Shown here: positions 21,335-38,882 of the stretch, piece by piece
Layout of the letters: every line of letters begins with the position of its first letter
How positions within the stretch are numbered: position 1 is the first letter of the stretch
Assembly: GCF_003814555.1 (NCBI RefSeq)
Contig: NZ_RKQN01000003.1
Span: 107,611-171,610, forward strand
DNA length: 64,000 nucleotides
Direction: 5' to 3'
Source: Vulcaniibacterium tengchongense
GTDB taxonomy: Bacteria; Pseudomonadota; Gammaproteobacteria; Xanthomonadales; Xanthomonadaceae
The notes under the pieces: model-generated
Told to the model about the DNA's origin: nothing
Databases searched by the model: none
Seen by the model: only the letters and a program-made list of their open reading frames with translations
Program-made: the position numbers and the translations under genes

Positions 21335-22351
21335 GTGAGCGGGACCGCCTACACCGCCGCCGAACTGGCCGAGCGCTTCGGCCTCGGCCTGCGCGGCGAC
21401 GGCGCCGCGCGCGTGCGCGGCGTCGCCACGCTCGCGCAGGCCGGCGCGGAGCAGCTCGCGTTCCTGGCCAACCCGAAGTACCGCGCCCAGCTCGCCGACA
21501 GCCGCGCCGGCGTGGTGGTGCTGCGCGAGGACGATGCCGCCGCGCATGCCGGCACCGCGCTGGTCGCGCGCGACCCGTACGCCGCGTTCGCCCGGATCGC
21601 GGCGCTGTTCGAACCGCGCCCGCGGCGCGCGCCGGGCATCCATCCTTCCGCCGACATCGACCCGAGCGCGCAGGTCGATCCGGGTGCGCACGTCGGCGCC
21701 TTCGTCAGCATCGGCGCGCGCAGCCGCATCGAGGCCGGCGCGGTGGTCGGCCCGGGCTGCGTGATCGGCGAGGACTGCGTGGTCGGCGCGGGCTGCGAGC
21801 TGGTCGCGCGGGTGACGCTGGTGACGCGCGTGCGCCTGGGCCGGCGGGTGACGATCCACCCCGGCGCGGTGCTCGGCGCCGCCGGCTTCGGCCTGGCGAT
21901 GGAGCACGGCCGCTGGCTCAACGTGCCGCAGCTCGGCGGCGTGGTCGTCGGCGACGACTGCGAGATCGGCGCCAACACCACCATCGACCGCGGCGCGCTC
22001 GACGACACCGTGCTCGAGGAGGACGTGCGCCTCGACAACCAGATCCAGATCGGCCACAACGTCCGCATCGGCGCGCACACCGCGATGGCCGGCTGCTCGG
22101 CGGTGGCCGGCAGCGCCAAGATCGGCCGCTACTGCCTGATCGGCGGCGCCGCGGGCGTGCTGGGCCACCTGGAGATCTGCGACAAGGTGGTGGTCACCGC
22201 GATGAGCCTGGTCACCCATTCGATCCGCGAACCGGGCGAGTACTCCTCGGGCACGCCGCTGATGGACAACCGCAGCTGGCGCAAGAGCGCGGCGCGCTTC
22301 AAGCAGCTCGACGCCATCGCCCGCCGGCTCGGCGCGCGCGGCGCGGACTGA
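21335..22351 (+). CDS. lpxD: UDP-3-O-acylglucosamine N-acyltransferase
   Basis: Third step of lipid A synthesis, adding the N-linked hydroxyacyl chain from ACP. The product is 338 residues. An N-terminal uridine-binding domain ([20 protein letters not shown]) is followed by hexapeptide repeats of the left-handed beta-helix ([35 protein letters not shown]) containing the catalytic His region [12 protein letters not shown]. The start codon is GTG at 21335, 22 bp after bamA; no ATG is available at a sensible place. Confidence 0.97.
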   Translation: MSGTAYTAAELAERFGLGLRGDGAARVRGVATLAQAGAEQLAFLANPKYRAQLADSRAGVVVLREDDAAAHAGTALVARDPYAAFARIAALFEPRPRRAPGIHPSADIDPSAQVDPGAHVGAFVSIGARSRIEAGAVVGPGCVIGEDCVVGAGCELVARVTLVTRVRLGRRVTIHPGAVLGAAGFGLAMEHGRWLNVPQLGGVVVGDDCEIGANTTIDRGALDDTVLEEDVRLDNQIQIGHNVRIGAHTAMAGCSAVAGSAKIGRYCLIGGAAGVLGHLEICDKVVVTAMSLVTHSIREPGEYSSGTPLMDNRSWRKSAARFKQLDAIARRLGARGAD

Positions 22352-22483
22352 GCGCAGCTCGACGTCGTCGCCGTCCGGACCGGCGCCCGCCGCGGTACCA
22401 TACGCGCCGGGAAGCTCGCGTACGGTCCTGCCGGCCGCGGCAACGTCAACGCCGCGCAGCGGACGCGCGCACCAGGAAAGTCC

Positions 22484-22939
22484 ATGACCGAAAACGTGCA
22501 ACTGCCCCTCGACGTCGGCGCGATCCAGAAGCTGCTGCCGCACCGCTATCCGTTCCTGCTGGTCGATCGCGTGGTCGAATTCGAGCCGCACAAGCGCGTG
22601 CTCGCCTACAAGAACGTCACCTGCAACGAGCCCTACTTCCAGGGCCATTTCCCGGGCCATCCGGTGATGCCGGGCGTGCTGGTGGTGGAGGCGCTGGCGC
22701 AGGCCGGCGGCGTGCTGACCCAGCTGTCCAGCCAGACCACGGCCGACGGCCGGCTGTTCTATCTGGTCAAGATCGACGGCGCCAAGTTCACCAAGATGGT
22801 GGTGCCCGGCGACCGGCTCGACCTCGCCGTCGAGCTCAGGCGGGTGATCCGCAACGTGGCGATCTACAGCGGCGTGGCCAGCGTCGCCGGCGAGCAGGTC
22901 GCCTGCGCCGAGATCGTCTGCGCCGAAGCCAAGGGCTGA
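22484..22939 (+). CDS. fabZ: 3-hydroxyacyl-[ACP] dehydratase FabZ
   Basis: Dehydrates beta-hydroxyacyl-ACP in fatty-acid elongation, competing with LpxA/LpxD for hydroxyacyl-ACP. The product is 151 residues with a hot-dog fold. The active-site motif [20 protein letters not shown] carries catalytic H55 and E69; [14 protein letters not shown] is the N-terminal signature. An AGGAAAG Shine-Dalgarno precedes the ATG. lpxA follows after 5 bp. Confidence 0.98.
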   Translation: MTENVQLPLDVGAIQKLLPHRYPFLLVDRVVEFEPHKRVLAYKNVTCNEPYFQGHFPGHPVMPGVLVVEALAQAGGVLTQLSSQTTADGRLFYLVKIDGAKFTKMVVPGDRLDLAVELRRVIRNVAIYSGVASVAGEQVACAEIVCAEAKG

Positions 22940-22944
22940 ACGAG

Positions 22945-23748
22945 ATGAGCCAGGCCAGCGTTTCCCCGGGCGTACGCATCCATCCCAGCGCGGTCGTCGA
23001 ACCGGGCGCCAAGCTCGCGGCCGGCGTGCAGGTCGGCGCGTTCTGCTACATCGGCGACGAGGTCGAGGTCGGCGAGAACACGGTGTTCGGCCCGCACTGC
23101 AGCGTGCACGGGCCGACCCGGATCGGCCGCGACAACCGCTTCGCCGGCCATTGCGCGGTCGGCGGCGACCCGCAGGACAAGAAGTACCGCGGCGAGCGGG
23201 TCGAGCTGGAGATCGGCGACCGCAACCTGTTCCGCGAGTTCTGCACGATCAACCGCGGCACTGGCGGCGGCGGCGGCGTCACCCGCATCGGCAACGACAA
23301 CTGGCTGCTGGCCTACACCCACGTGGCCCACGACTGCCAGGTCGGCGACCACTGCGTGTTCTCCAACAACGCCACCCTGGCGGGGCACGTGACCGTCGGC
23401 GACCACGTGATCCTCAGCGGGTTCGCCGGCATCCACCAGTTCTGCCGGATCGGCGCGCACGCGTTCGTCGGCATGGGCGCGTTCGTCAACGGCGACGTGC
23501 CGCCGTTCGTGATGGTGGCGCAGGAGGGCTACGGCCGCCCGCGGGGAATCAACAGCGAAGGGCTCAAGCGCCGCGGCTTCGACGCCGGGCGCATCGCCGC
23601 GATCAAGCGCGCCTACCGGGCGCTGTACGTCGCCGGCGGCTCGATGGAGGACGCGCGCGCGCGGCTGGCCGAACTGGCCGAGGGCAGCGAGGACGTGCGC
23701 GCGCTGCTGGAATTCATCGACAGCGGCGAGCGGCCGTTGCTGCGCTGA
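22945..23748 (+). CDS. lpxA: UDP-N-acetylglucosamine O-acyltransferase
   Basis: First step of lipid A synthesis. The product is 267 residues. Hexapeptide repeats run from the N-terminus ([19 protein letters not shown]). The catalytic histidine is H129 in [13 protein letters not shown], and the C-terminal helical domain includes [12 protein letters not shown]. It is coupled to fabZ by a 5-bp gap. Confidence 0.98.
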   Translation: MSQASVSPGVRIHPSAVVEPGAKLAAGVQVGAFCYIGDEVEVGENTVFGPHCSVHGPTRIGRDNRFAGHCAVGGDPQDKKYRGERVELEIGDRNLFREFCTINRGTGGGGGVTRIGNDNWLLAYTHVAHDCQVGDHCVFSNNATLAGHVTVGDHVILSGFAGIHQFCRIGAHAFVGMGAFVNGDVPPFVMVAQEGYGRPRGINSEGLKRRGFDAGRIAAIKRAYRALYVAGGSMEDARARLAELAEGSEDVRALLEFIDSGERPLLR

Positions 23749-23970
23749 GGCCTCGCGGCCCGTTGCGCGAAGGGTCCGCCGGTTCGCGTCGCCCAGCCGT
23801 TCGACGATGAAGACGTATTCACGGCGTGCCGCGCAAGCCCATGCCTGCGGACGCGCTCCGACTCGTCCCCAAGCGCAAGGCAGGCTCTGTGGCCGCGCTC
23901 CAGCGACAGACGCGGCGACGGTCGCGGCGGCGGAAGTCGCGACGGGGCTGCCGAGCGCGGGTACCGGCGC

Positions 23971-23976
23971 TATGAT
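23971..23976 (+). promoter_or_regulatory. -10 element upstream of lpxB-rnhB
   Basis: TATGAT lies 42 bp before the TTG start of lpxB, in a 270-bp gap after lpxA that holds no gene. The -35 region is GC-rich. It suggests lpxB-rnhB has its own promoter. Confidence 0.4.
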
Positions 23977-24018
23977 GCCGCACGACGGCGCGACGGCGCG
24001 CCATGCGCTCGATCCGCT

Positions 24019-25203
24019 TTGACCAGCCCCGCCTCTCCTGCCCCGAACCGCGGCCTGCGCATCGCCCTGGTCGCCGGCGAAGCCTCCGGCGACCTGCTCG
24101 GTGCCGGGCTGGTCCGCGCGCTGCGGCAACGCCATCCCGACGCCGAGTTCGCCGGCGTCGGCGGCGAGCAGATGCGCGCGGCGGGCATGCGGACCTGGCA
24201 CGACGCCTCCGAACTGGCGGTGATGGGCCTGGCCGAGGTGCTGCGCCACCTGCCGCGCCTGCTGCGCCTGCGCCGCGAGCTGCGCCGGCGCGTGCTCGAC
24301 TGGCGCCCGGACGTGTTCGTCGGCATCGACGCCCCCGACTTCAACCTCGGCCTGGAGCGCCGGCTGCGCGCGCGCGGGCTGCGCACCGTGCACTACGTCA
24401 GCCCGTCGGTCTGGGCCTGGCGCGAGAAACGCGCGGAGAAGATCGGCCGCAGCGCCGACCGCGTGCTGTGCCTGTTCCCGATGGAGCCGCCGATCTACGC
24501 CCGCCAGGGCGTCGACGCGCGCTTCGTCGGCCACCCGCTCGCCGACGAGATGCCGCTGCAACCCGACCGCGCCGCCGCGCGCGCGGCGCTCGGCCTGGAC
24601 GCGGGCGTGCCGGTGCTGGCGGTGCTGCCCGGCTCGCGGCTGAGCGAGATCCAGCGCCTCGGCGCGGTGTTCCTCGACGCCGCGCGGCGCGTCGCCGAGC
24701 AGGTGCCGGAGCTGCGGGTGGTGGTGCCCGCGGCCAACGCGGTCTGCCGCGAGGCGCTGCAGGGCCTGCTCGCCGCTACCCCGGCGAGCGGACGGTTCCG
24801 GCTGCTCGACGGCCAGGCGCGCACGCTCATGGTCGCCAGCGACGTGGTCCTGCTCGCCTCCGGCACCGCCACCCTCGAGGCGATGCTGGCGAAGCGGCCG
24901 ATGGTGGTCGGCTACAAGCTGGCGCCGAGCACCTACCGCCTGGTCAAGGGCCTGGGCCTGCTCAAGGTGGACCGCTATTCGCTGCCGAACGTGCTCGCCG
25001 GCGAGACCCTGGTGCCGGAGCTGATGCAGGACGCATGCACGCCCGACGCGCTGGCCGCGGCGGTGCTGCACTGGCTGCGCGAGCCGCAGGCCGTGGCCGC
25101 GCTGCAACCGCGCTTCCGCGCCCTGCACGAGCAGCTGCGCCGCGACGCCTCCGCGCAGGCGGCGGCGGCCGTGGCCGAGATCGCCGGAGCCGCGCATGGC
25201 TGA
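24019..25203 (+). CDS. lpxB: Lipid A disaccharide synthase
   Basis: Peripheral membrane GT19 glycosyltransferase that joins UDP-diacylglucosamine and lipid X into the lipid A disaccharide. The product is 394 residues. Blocks [78 protein letters not shown] and the C-terminal [20 protein letters not shown] are conserved. The start is taken as TTG at 24019, which places the family N-terminus correctly; no in-frame ATG or GTG is near. rnhB overlaps its last 8 bases. Confidence 0.96.
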   Translation: MTSPASPAPNRGLRIALVAGEASGDLLGAGLVRALRQRHPDAEFAGVGGEQMRAAGMRTWHDASELAVMGLAEVLRHLPRLLRLRRELRRRVLDWRPDVFVGIDAPDFNLGLERRLRARGLRTVHYVSPSVWAWREKRAEKIGRSADRVLCLFPMEPPIYARQGVDARFVGHPLADEMPLQPDRAAARAALGLDAGVPVLAVLPGSRLSEIQRLGAVFLDAARRVAEQVPELRVVVPAANAVCREALQGLLAATPASGRFRLLDGQARTLMVASDVVLLASGTATLEAMLAKRPMVVGYKLAPSTYRLVKGLGLLKVDRYSLPNVLAGETLVPELMQDACTPDALAAAVLHWLREPQAVAALQPRFRALHEQLRRDASAQAAAAVAEIAGAAHG

Positions 25204-25876
25204 ATCTAAGGCCCAGCTCGCGCTCGCCCTCGCCGCGCCGCAGAGCGGGCCGCGGCGCGTCGCCGGCGTCGACGAGGCCGGACGCGGCCCGCTGGCCGGG
25301 CCGCTGGTGGTCGCCGCGGTGGTGTTCGCGCCCGGGCGCACCCCGATCAACGGCCTGGACGACTCCAAGCAACTGCCGCCGGCGCGGCGCGAGGTGCTGT
25401 ACCAGCGTATCGTCGAGCGCGCGCTGGCGTGGAAGACGGTGTTCGTCGATGCCGAGGAGATCGACCGCATCAACATCTACCAGGCCACCATGCTCGGCAT
25501 GCGCCGCGCGCTGGAGGCGGTGCGGGAGGTCGCGGACCTGGCGCGCATCGACGGCAACGCGATCCCGCGCGGCCTGCCCTGCCCGGCCGAGGCGCTGGTC
25601 GGCGGCGACGCCCGCGACCGCGCGATCATGGCCGCGTCGATCCTGGCCAAGGTCGAACGCGACCGGCACATGCGCGCGCTGCACGCGCAATGGCCGCAGT
25701 ACGGCTTCGACGAACACAAGGGCTATTCGACGCCGGCGCACCTGCAGGCGCTGGCCCGCTTCGGCCCATGCCCGCAGCACCGGCGCAGCTTCGCCCCGGT
25801 CCGGGCCGCGCTGCGCGCGCGCGAGCCCGGCCCCGCGCAGGCGCCCGCGGCGGACGGCCTGGCCGTGGCCGGCTAA
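25196..25876 (+). CDS. rnhB: Ribonuclease HII
   Basis: Removes RNA from RNA-DNA hybrids and misincorporated ribonucleotides. The product is 226 residues. [20 protein letters not shown] carries catalytic D26 and E27; [12 protein letters not shown] and [19 protein letters not shown] include later catalytic acids. The start overlaps lpxB by 8 bp, as in many proteobacteria. Confidence 0.97.
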   Translation: MAESKAQLALALAAPQSGPRRVAGVDEAGRGPLAGPLVVAAVVFAPGRTPINGLDDSKQLPPARREVLYQRIVERALAWKTVFVDAEEIDRINIYQATMLGMRRALEAVREVADLARIDGNAIPRGLPCPAEALVGGDARDRAIMAASILAKVERDRHMRALHAQWPQYGFDEHKGYSTPAHLQALARFGPCPQHRRSFAPVRAALRAREPGPAQAPAADGLAVAG

Positions 25877-26040
25877 ACGGCGCGGCAACCGCTGCGCCCA
25901 CCCGGGCCCGCATCGCGCGACAACCCGCGCGCAAAGGCGCATGATGCGCGCGTGGGGTCCCGTCCCGGGATCGCCCGCGGGCCCGCGGACCTAGCCGGCC
26001 GGGCGCGGGTTCCGACCGTCGGCCGGATGCGAGGTGCGCC

Positions 26041-26670
26041 ATGCGCATGCCTCATCCCACGCCCACTCCCGATCCCCTGCCCTTCGAGCGCCCGCGGGCC
26101 GCGCCCGCGGACGCCGCTCTCGCCGCGCTGCCGCTGGCCGACGCCGCGGTGGTCGGGTTCGACCAGTTGCTGCACGAGGTCCACGCCGACGCGCCGCGCG
26201 TCGACGCCGACCGCCTGCGCCGGCTCGCCGGCTGGCTGCTGGAGCTGCCCGCCGAGGCCGCGCAGCGCACGCTCGATACGCGCCTGCGGCGCGTCGACGA
26301 ACTGCGCGCGATGCTCGCCGACCCCGACTGGGACAGCGACGAAGCCGTGCGCGCGCGGATCGCCAAGCTGCTCGCCTACGTCGACCGCGACGACGACCTG
26401 ATCGTCGACCGCGTGCCGCTGCTCGGCCTGCTCGACGACGTGCTGCTGATCGAGTTGGCCTGGCCGGCGTTCGCCGAGGAGGCCGAGGACTACCGCGACT
26501 ACTGCGCCTATTGCCAGCGCGAACGCCCGGCCGGCGGCGGCGCCGAACGCCGCGCCGCCTGGGTGCGCGATCGCATGGACGAGCTGGCGCTGCTGCGCCA
26601 CGAGTGGGCGGTCCGCGCCCGCCGTTACGCGCCCGAGACCACGCCGCGCCTGCTGTTCCGGGTTTCGTAG
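26041..26670 (+). CDS. Conserved hypothetical protein with a YkvA/DUF1232-like region
   Basis: 209 residues, no signal peptide, very acidic and Ala/Arg rich. The middle (LIVDRVPLLGLLDDVLLIEL, from about residue 120) resembles the DUF1232/YkvA core, in which a Pro-Val-Leu-Gly-x-x-Asp-Asp pattern follows a short hydrophobic stretch. The rest is helical and not recognised. A Cys pair (YCAYC) follows the core. It lies alone between rnhB and dnaE on the same strand, with 164 bp before and 235 bp after. Function unknown; the DUF1232 link is a weak pattern judgement. Confidence 0.7.
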   Translation: MRMPHPTPTPDPLPFERPRAAPADAALAALPLADAAVVGFDQLLHEVHADAPRVDADRLRRLAGWLLELPAEAAQRTLDTRLRRVDELRAMLADPDWDSDEAVRARIAKLLAYVDRDDDLIVDRVPLLGLLDDVLLIELAWPAFAEEAEDYRDYCAYCQRERPAGGGAERRAAWVRDRMDELALLRHEWAVRARRYAPETTPRLLFRVS

Positions 26671-26831
26671 GCGCGCAGCCCGCGGGCGCGCGCCCCGGCG
26701 CCCCCGGCGAAGCGGCAATGCGGACGCTCTCCTGCGGAGAGCGGCGGGCGGCCGCGCCTGCCTTGGGATAACCGCGGGACACGCATGCACACGCACGCGC
26801 CGCGCCGCGCGCCGCCAGGCGCTGTCAAGGC

Positions 26832-26859
26832 TTGCCCCGGCGCGCGGGGCTGCTACCCT
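26832..26859 (+). promoter_or_regulatory. Probable promoter of dnaE
   Basis: TTGCCC (26832-26837), a 16-bp spacer and TACCCT (26854-26859) preceded by TG (extended -10) lie 46 bp before the dnaE ATG. The -35 matches that of the rpsB promoter. Confidence 0.5.
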
Positions 26860-26905
26860 GCCGAGGCCCACCGCCCGCCGTCGCCGGCGGGCGCCCAGGA
26901 CCGGC

Positions 26906-30457
<3,552 letters not shown>

Positions 30458-30845
30458 GCCCCGCCCGGCTCCCTTGCTTCGGCCAGGGCTCGCCCGGCGG
30501 GTGCAGGCGGAAGCGCCGCCACGCCTCGACGGCCCGAGGCGTGCCTTGCTTCCGGCCTTCGGGCCTGCCGGGATTCCTCGCTCCCCAGCGCAACGAGGGC
30601 GCCGCCGTTCGGGCGCTCGGCTTTGCAGGCCCCTCCTGAGAGATCGCTCCACAGTAGAGATCGCTGGCTCCGCAGTGGGAGACCCGGCCACGCCGCCGAG
30701 GGCCCGGCCTGCCGGGGCATCGCGGCCTAGCCGGCCAAGGATGGCCGGCGCCCGGGCCAGGGCCGGATGCCCGGACCGGGGGAAGAGCGATGCCCCGGCA
30801 GGCCGCGCCCGGGCCGACGTAAGTTCGTCTCGATCCCGGACGCCT
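30458..30845. other. Non-coding gap between convergent dnaE and the GH31 gene
   Basis: About 390 bp with no supported gene. The two genes converge here. The gap holds a tandem near-repeat built on GAGATCGCT (30640-30648 and 30658-30666, each followed by CC-CAGT) and a large inverted repeat, listed separately. No intrinsic terminator with a T-run was found. Confidence 0.6.
30706..30804. repeat. 18-bp perfect inverted repeat with a nested hairpin
   Basis: Arms 30706-30723 and 30787-30804 are exact reverse complements over 18 bp and enclose 63 bp. Inside, a 7-bp stem (30730-30736 and 30743-30749) presents the loop AAGGAT on the plus strand. The whole could fold into a cruciform or an RNA structure after dnaE. 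It resembles a REP/BIME-like intergenic element or a miniature element remnant; it carries no gene. Confidence 0.75.
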
Positions 30846-33296
30846 TCAGTAGCTCAACTCGAGGCGCCAGTCGCGCAGCGCCTCGCCCACCTCCGCCTCG
30901 ACGGCGCCCGCTTGCGCGTCGTAGCGCCAGCCCGGCAACGGCCTGCCGTCGATCCGCACCTGCGCCGGCCGGCGCGCGAGGCCGTACAGCGTCAGCCGCG
31001 CCCGGTTCCACCACGGCGCGTAACCGCGCTGCTCGATGCGCGACTCCACCGCGACGCCGCCGTCGGCGACCTCGCAGCGATAGGCGATGCGCAGCAGCTC
31101 GCCGTTGCGGTAGTCGAAGCTCTCGCCATCGTCCTGGTACAGCGCGCCGCGGCAGTCGTCCGCGCCCGGCGCCGGCAGGTAGACCTGCAGCTGCAGAGGC
31201 CCCCGCGGCGTCTCGCCGGTGTGCTGCACCAGCGGCTGCAGCGGCACGATCGCGCCGGCGCGGGCGTACAGCGGCACCCCCGGCGGCCGCGGGTCGAGCT
31301 GCAGCGGCTCCTTCGCCGCGACGTGCCGGCGCGAACTGCCGAACTCGTACCACCGGCCGGGCGGCAGCGTCACCGGGTGCGGATCGAGGCGCTCGTCCAC
31401 CACCGGCGCGACGAACAGGTCGGCGCCGAACAGGAAGTCGCGGTCGTTGCCGTAGAACGCCTCGGCCTGCGGATAGTGCAGGAACACCGGGCGCATCAGC
31501 GGCAGCCCGGTGCGCGCGTGCTCCTCCATCGCCGTGTACAGGTACGGCAGCAGGCGGTAGCGCAGCTCGATCGCCTCCCGGCGCCGCGCCTCATGCTCGG
31601 CGCCGTCGACCCAGGCCTCGTGCGGGCGCGTGTCGGTCGCGGCATGGTTGCGGAACAGCGGATTGAACGCGCCGAGCTGGAACCAGCGCGTCAGCAGCTC
31701 CGGCGGCGGCGAACCGATGAAGCCGCCGACATCGTCGCCGGCCAGCGCGTAGCCGGACAGGCCCAGGCTCAGCAGGTTCGGCGTGCTCTGCGCCAGGTGG
31801 TGCCAGGTGGCGCTGTTGTCGCCGGTCCAGGTGGCGGCGTAGCGCTGGGCGCCGGCGTAGGCGGCGCGGGTCAGCACGAACGGGCGCTGTTGCGGCTGCA
31901 GCTTCAGCAGGCCCTCGTAGGTCGCGCGCGCGTTGAGCATGCCGTAGACGTTGTGGATCGCACGGTGGGCGCGCGTGGTGCCGTCGTCGAGCCTGTGCAC
32001 CGCGTCGGGCGCCATGGTGTTGCCGGGCACGCGGAACACCGAGGGCTCGTTCATGTCGTTCCAATAGCCGCCCGCGCCCATCGCGGCGAAGTCGCGGTAC
32101 AGCCCGCCCCACCAGTCGCGCACCCGGCCCAGGGTGAAGTCCGGGAACACCGCGTCGCCGGGCCACACCGGCCCGACGTAGAGCGAGCCGTCCGGCATCT
32201 TCACGAATGCGTCCTCGCGCAGGCCCGAGTCGAACGGCGCGTAGCCGGCGCCCGGCGCGTGCTTGATGTGCAGGTCGGTGATCAGCACCGTGCGCAGCCC
32301 CTGCGCGCGCAGGTCGGCGATCAGGCCTTCGAAGCCGGGGAACCGCTTGCGGTCGACGGTGAACGGCGCGTAGCCGTCCTGGTAGTCGATGTCGAGGTAA
32401 AGCGCATCGCCGGGGATGCGCCGGCGGCGCAGTTGCGCGGCGATCTCGCGCACCTTCGCCTCCGGGTGGTAGCTGTAGCGCGACTGCTGGAAGCCCAGCG
32501 CCCACAACGGCGGCAACGGCGCCCGGCCGGTCAACGCGGTATAGCGCTCCAGCACCCTGGCCGGCGCCGGTCCGGCGACGAAGTAGTAGTCCAGCTCGCC
32601 GCCGTCGGCGCCGAACGCGTAGCAGTCCTCCGACTCCTTGCCGAAATCGAAGCTGCTGCGGTGGGCGTTGTCGAAGAACAGCCCGTAGGCGCGGCCGGCG
32701 CGCAGGGCCAGGAAGAACGGGATCGACTTGTACAGCGGATCGCTCCAGCCCTGCCAGCCGTAGGCGTCGGTGTTCCACATGGTGAAGGCGCGGCCGCGCC
32801 GGTCGAGCGGGCCGGCCTTGTCGCCCAGGCCGTAGTAGTGCTCGTCCGCGGGCATGCGCATCCAGGCGCGCACGCGCGGGCCGTGCGGCGCGTCCATCCA
32901 CGCCATCGGCAGTTCGGGGGCGCCGGCCAGCAACTCGCGGCCGGCGGCGTCCGCGAACACGATCCGCAGCGGCTTGCGCTCGATCGTCGCGACCACGTCG
33001 CCGGCCGCGATCCGCACCGCTGCGGGCGTTTCCTCGATCCGCACCTGCGGCGGCGACGGCGCTTGGATCACCGCCCACGACGGCGTCCCGTCGAAGCGCC
33101 CGTCCGGGGCCATGCGCACGCGGAACACGCCCTCGGCATGGGCGCTCACCCGCACCCGCGCCGGGCCGCTGCGCAACTCCACCCCGTCCGGGCGCCGCTG
33201 CACCGCGTCCGCCGCGCCCAGATGGCGCCAGCCCTGCGCATCCGCGACCAGCGGCGCCAGCAGCAGCACCAGCGCCGAGACCCAGCCGTTGCGCAT
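30846..33296 (-). CDS. Secreted glycoside hydrolase family 31 (alpha-glucosidase/alpha-xylosidase type)
   Basis: 816 residues with a signal peptide ([20 protein letters not shown]). An N-terminal beta-sandwich ([18 protein letters not shown]) precedes the GH31 barrel: [45 protein letters not shown], the nucleophile motif [13 protein letters not shown] (Asp near residue 410) and the acid/base region [12 protein letters not shown] (Asp near residue 488). C-terminal beta domains follow ([20 protein letters not shown]). GGAGG sits 6-7 bases before the ATG. It should act in the periplasm or outside on alpha-glucosides or alpha-xylosides; the substrate cannot be fixed. No polysaccharide-utilisation neighbours are present, so it is an isolated insertion between dnaE and accA. 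Confidence 0.93.
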   Translation of the reverse strand: MRNGWVSALVLLLAPLVADAQGWRHLGAADAVQRRPDGVELRSGPARVRVSAHAEGVFRVRMAPDGRFDGTPSWAVIQAPSPPQVRIEETPAAVRIAAGDVVATIERKPLRIVFADAAGRELLAGAPELPMAWMDAPHGPRVRAWMRMPADEHYYGLGDKAGPLDRRGRAFTMWNTDAYGWQGWSDPLYKSIPFFLALRAGRAYGLFFDNAHRSSFDFGKESEDCYAFGADGGELDYYFVAGPAPARVLERYTALTGRAPLPPLWALGFQQSRYSYHPEAKVREIAAQLRRRRIPGDALYLDIDYQDGYAPFTVDRKRFPGFEGLIADLRAQGLRTVLITDLHIKHAPGAGYAPFDSGLREDAFVKMPDGSLYVGPVWPGDAVFPDFTLGRVRDWWGGLYRDFAAMGAGGYWNDMNEPSVFRVPGNTMAPDAVHRLDDGTTRAHRAIHNVYGMLNARATYEGLLKLQPQQRPFVLTRAAYAGAQRYAATWTGDNSATWHHLAQSTPNLLSLGLSGYALAGDDVGGFIGSPPPELLTRWFQLGAFNPLFRNHAATDTRPHEAWVDGAEHEARRREAIELRYRLLPYLYTAMEEHARTGLPLMRPVFLHYPQAEAFYGNDRDFLFGADLFVAPVVDERLDPHPVTLPPGRWYEFGSSRRHVAAKEPLQLDPRPPGVPLYARAGAIVPLQPLVQHTGETPRGPLQLQVYLPAPGADDCRGALYQDDGESFDYRNGELLRIAYRCEVADGGVAVESRIEQRGYAPWWNRARLTLYGLARRPAQVRIDGRPLPGWRYDAQAGAVEAEVGEALRDWRLELSY

Positions 33297-33458
33297 CGTC
33301 TTTCCTCCCGACGGTCGACCGGGCCGATTCAAGCACGCGTCCGCGCGGGCGGCGCGCTGAAGTCGTTTGCAGTCGGAGTCTCCGTACCACACCGGACCTC
33401 TCGGTATGGTCCGCCCCGCTCGGCTAGACTGATGCCTTTCCCGGCCATCGGCCCGCGC

Positions 33459-34418
33459 ATGAATCCGAACTACCTCGACTTCGAACAACCCATCGCCGAC
33501 CTGGAGGCCAAGATCCAGGAGCTGCGCCACGCCAGCAGCGGCCCCGCGGTGGACGTCGACGCCGAAGTGCACGCCCTGCAGGACAAGCTGCGCCTGCGCA
33601 CCGCCCAGATCTTCCGCGACCTGACCCCGTGGCAGGTGTCGCAGCTGGCGCGCCATCCGGCGCGGCCGTACACGCTCGACTACGTCCGGGTGATCTGCGA
33701 CGAGTTCCAGGAACTGGCCGGCGACCGCGCCTTCGCCGACGACGCCGCGATCGTCGGCGGCCTCGGCCGCATCAACGGCCGCAGCGTGGTCATCATCGGC
33801 CACCAGAAGGGCCGCGACACCAAGAGCAAGATCAAGCGCAACTTCGGCATGCCGCGCCCGGAGGGCTACCGCAAGGCGCTGCGGCTGATGAAGCTGGCCG
33901 AGCGCTTCAAGCTGCCGCTGTTCACCTTCATCGACACCCCGGGCGCGTACCCGGGCGTCGGCGCCGAGGAGCGCGGCCAGTCCGAGGCCATCGCGCGCAA
34001 CCTGCTGGAGATGAGCGAGCTGAAGATCCCGGTGATCTGCACCGTGATCGGCGAAGGCGGCTCCGGCGGCGCGCTGGCGATCGGCGTCGGCGACCGCACG
34101 CTGATGCTCGAGTACAGCACCTATTCGGTGATCTCGCCGGAGGGTTGCGCCTCGATCCTGTGGAAGGACGCGGCCAAGGCCAAGGACGCCGCCGAGCAGC
34201 TCGGCCTGACCGCCAAGCGGCTGCTCGAACTGGGGCTGATCGACAAGATCGTGCGCGAGCCGATCGGCGGCGCGCACCGCAACCCGAAGCAGATGGCGAT
34301 CCGGCTGAAGGCGGTGCTGCTCAACGAGCTCGACGCGCTGGAGCCGTTGCCGGTCGAGGAACTGCTGGAACGCCGCTACCGCCGCCTGCGCGGCTACGGC
34401 GCCTACGAGGCGGCCTGA
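33459..34418 (+). CDS. accA: Acetyl-CoA carboxylase carboxyltransferase alpha subunit
   Basis: Transfers the carboxyl group from biotin to acetyl-CoA with AccD, the first committed step of fatty-acid synthesis. The product is 319 residues. [20 protein letters not shown] is the usual N-terminus; an in-frame ATG 27 bases upstream is less likely. Crotonase-like core blocks are [40 protein letters not shown] and [24 protein letters not shown] about 30 bp upstream may be a -10 element. Confidence 0.98.
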   Translation: MNPNYLDFEQPIADLEAKIQELRHASSGPAVDVDAEVHALQDKLRLRTAQIFRDLTPWQVSQLARHPARPYTLDYVRVICDEFQELAGDRAFADDAAIVGGLGRINGRSVVIIGHQKGRDTKSKIKRNFGMPRPEGYRKALRLMKLAERFKLPLFTFIDTPGAYPGVGAEERGQSEAIARNLLEMSELKIPVICTVIGEGGSGGALAIGVGDRTLMLEYSTYSVISPEGCASILWKDAAKAKDAAEQLGLTAKRLLELGLIDKIVREPIGGAHRNPKQMAIRLKAVLLNELDALEPLPVEELLERRYRRLRGYGAYEAA

Positions 34419-34623
34419 GCCTCGCCGGCGAGGCCGGCGCCAAGCCCCATCCCGGCGGCGCCGAGGCCTTCCACCCCGCTCATGCGGAACGCGCGCGGGA
34501 GGGACGCGCGAAGCCGCGCCCCGTCGTTCGCTTCGTCCGCGGGGCCCGTCGACGCGCTGGACCGGCCGCACCTGCCGCGGACGAGTGCGGCGGACTGCGC
34601 GGAAACGCCGCAACCGCCGCGCT

Positions 34624-37781
<3,158 letters not shown>

Positions 37782-37789
<8 letters not shown>

Positions 37790-38663
37790 GCCGCGCCTGG
37801 CCGGCTGGCGCGAGCGCGCCGACGCCGCGCTCGCGCGCGTGCTGCCCGATCCCGACGCATCGCCGAGGCGCCTGCACGCGGCGATGCGCCATGCGGTGCT
37901 GCTCGGCGGCAAGCGCATGCGCCCGCTGCTGGTCTACGCCGCCGGCGCGCTGTTCGGCGCCGCCGACGAGGCGCTCGACGCGCCCGCCGCGGCGGTCGAG
38001 CTGGTCCACGCGTATTCGCTGGTCCACGACGACCTGCCGGCGATGGACGACGACGCGCTGCGCCGCGGCCAGCCGACCGTGCACGTCGCCTTCGACGAGG
38101 CCACCGCGATCCTCGCCGGCGACGCGCTGCAGGCGCTCGCGTTCGAGGCGCTGGCCGCGGCGCCGCTTGCCGATTCGGTGCGCGTCGCCCTGCTGGGCAC
38201 GCTCGCCCGCGCCGCCGGGGTCGCCGGCATGTGCGGCGGCCAGGCCCTGGACCTCGACGCCACCGGCCGCGGCGGCGCGCTCGCCGCGGCCGAACTGGAG
38301 CGCCTGCACGCGCTCAAGACCGGGGCGCTGATCCGCGCCGCGGTGCGCATGGGCGCGCTGTGCGGCGGCGCCGGCGAGGCCGAGCTGGCACGCCTGGACC
38401 GCTACGCCGAGGCGCTCGGCCTGGCGTTCCAGGTGCGCGACGACATCCTCGACGTGGAAAGCGACAGCGCCACGCTCGGCAAGACCGCCGGCAAGGACGT
38501 CGCGCAGGACAAGGCCACCTTCCCGGCCCTGCTCGGCCTGGACGCCTCGCGCGCGCGCCTGGGCCAGCTGGCCGCGGCGATGGCCGAGGCGCTGGCGCCC
38601 TACGGCGAGCGCGCCGCGGCGCTGGCGGCGCTCGGGCGGATGGCGATCGAACGCGACCGCTGA
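37782..38663 (+). CDS. ispA: Farnesyl diphosphate synthase (polyprenyl synthetase)
   Basis: Makes farnesyl diphosphate from DMAPP and IPP, the primer for UppS and quinone side chains. The product is 293 residues. The first Asp-rich motif is [17 protein letters not shown] near residue 80; the second is [12 protein letters not shown] near residue 217. [14 protein letters not shown] and [10 protein letters not shown] are also conserved. It is coupled to xseB; dxs, which often follows, is not here. Confidence 0.96.
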
Positions 38664-38882
38664 GCGCGCCTGCCGGCGCCCACCGCGGCCCTCAGGCCGG
38701 CGATGGAGCACGACGATCGCGCTCGCGGCGGCCGGCCCTCCCCGGCGCGCGAGCGCGGCCTGCGATGCGGCGCCATGCGCAACGCCGCCGCAACGGAAGC
38801 GCCGCGCGGGCGGCAGCCGGACTGGCGCGCCGAAGACCGGCGCGGCGCTCCCGCTCGCGGTGCGGAGCGCGAGCGGCCAGCG

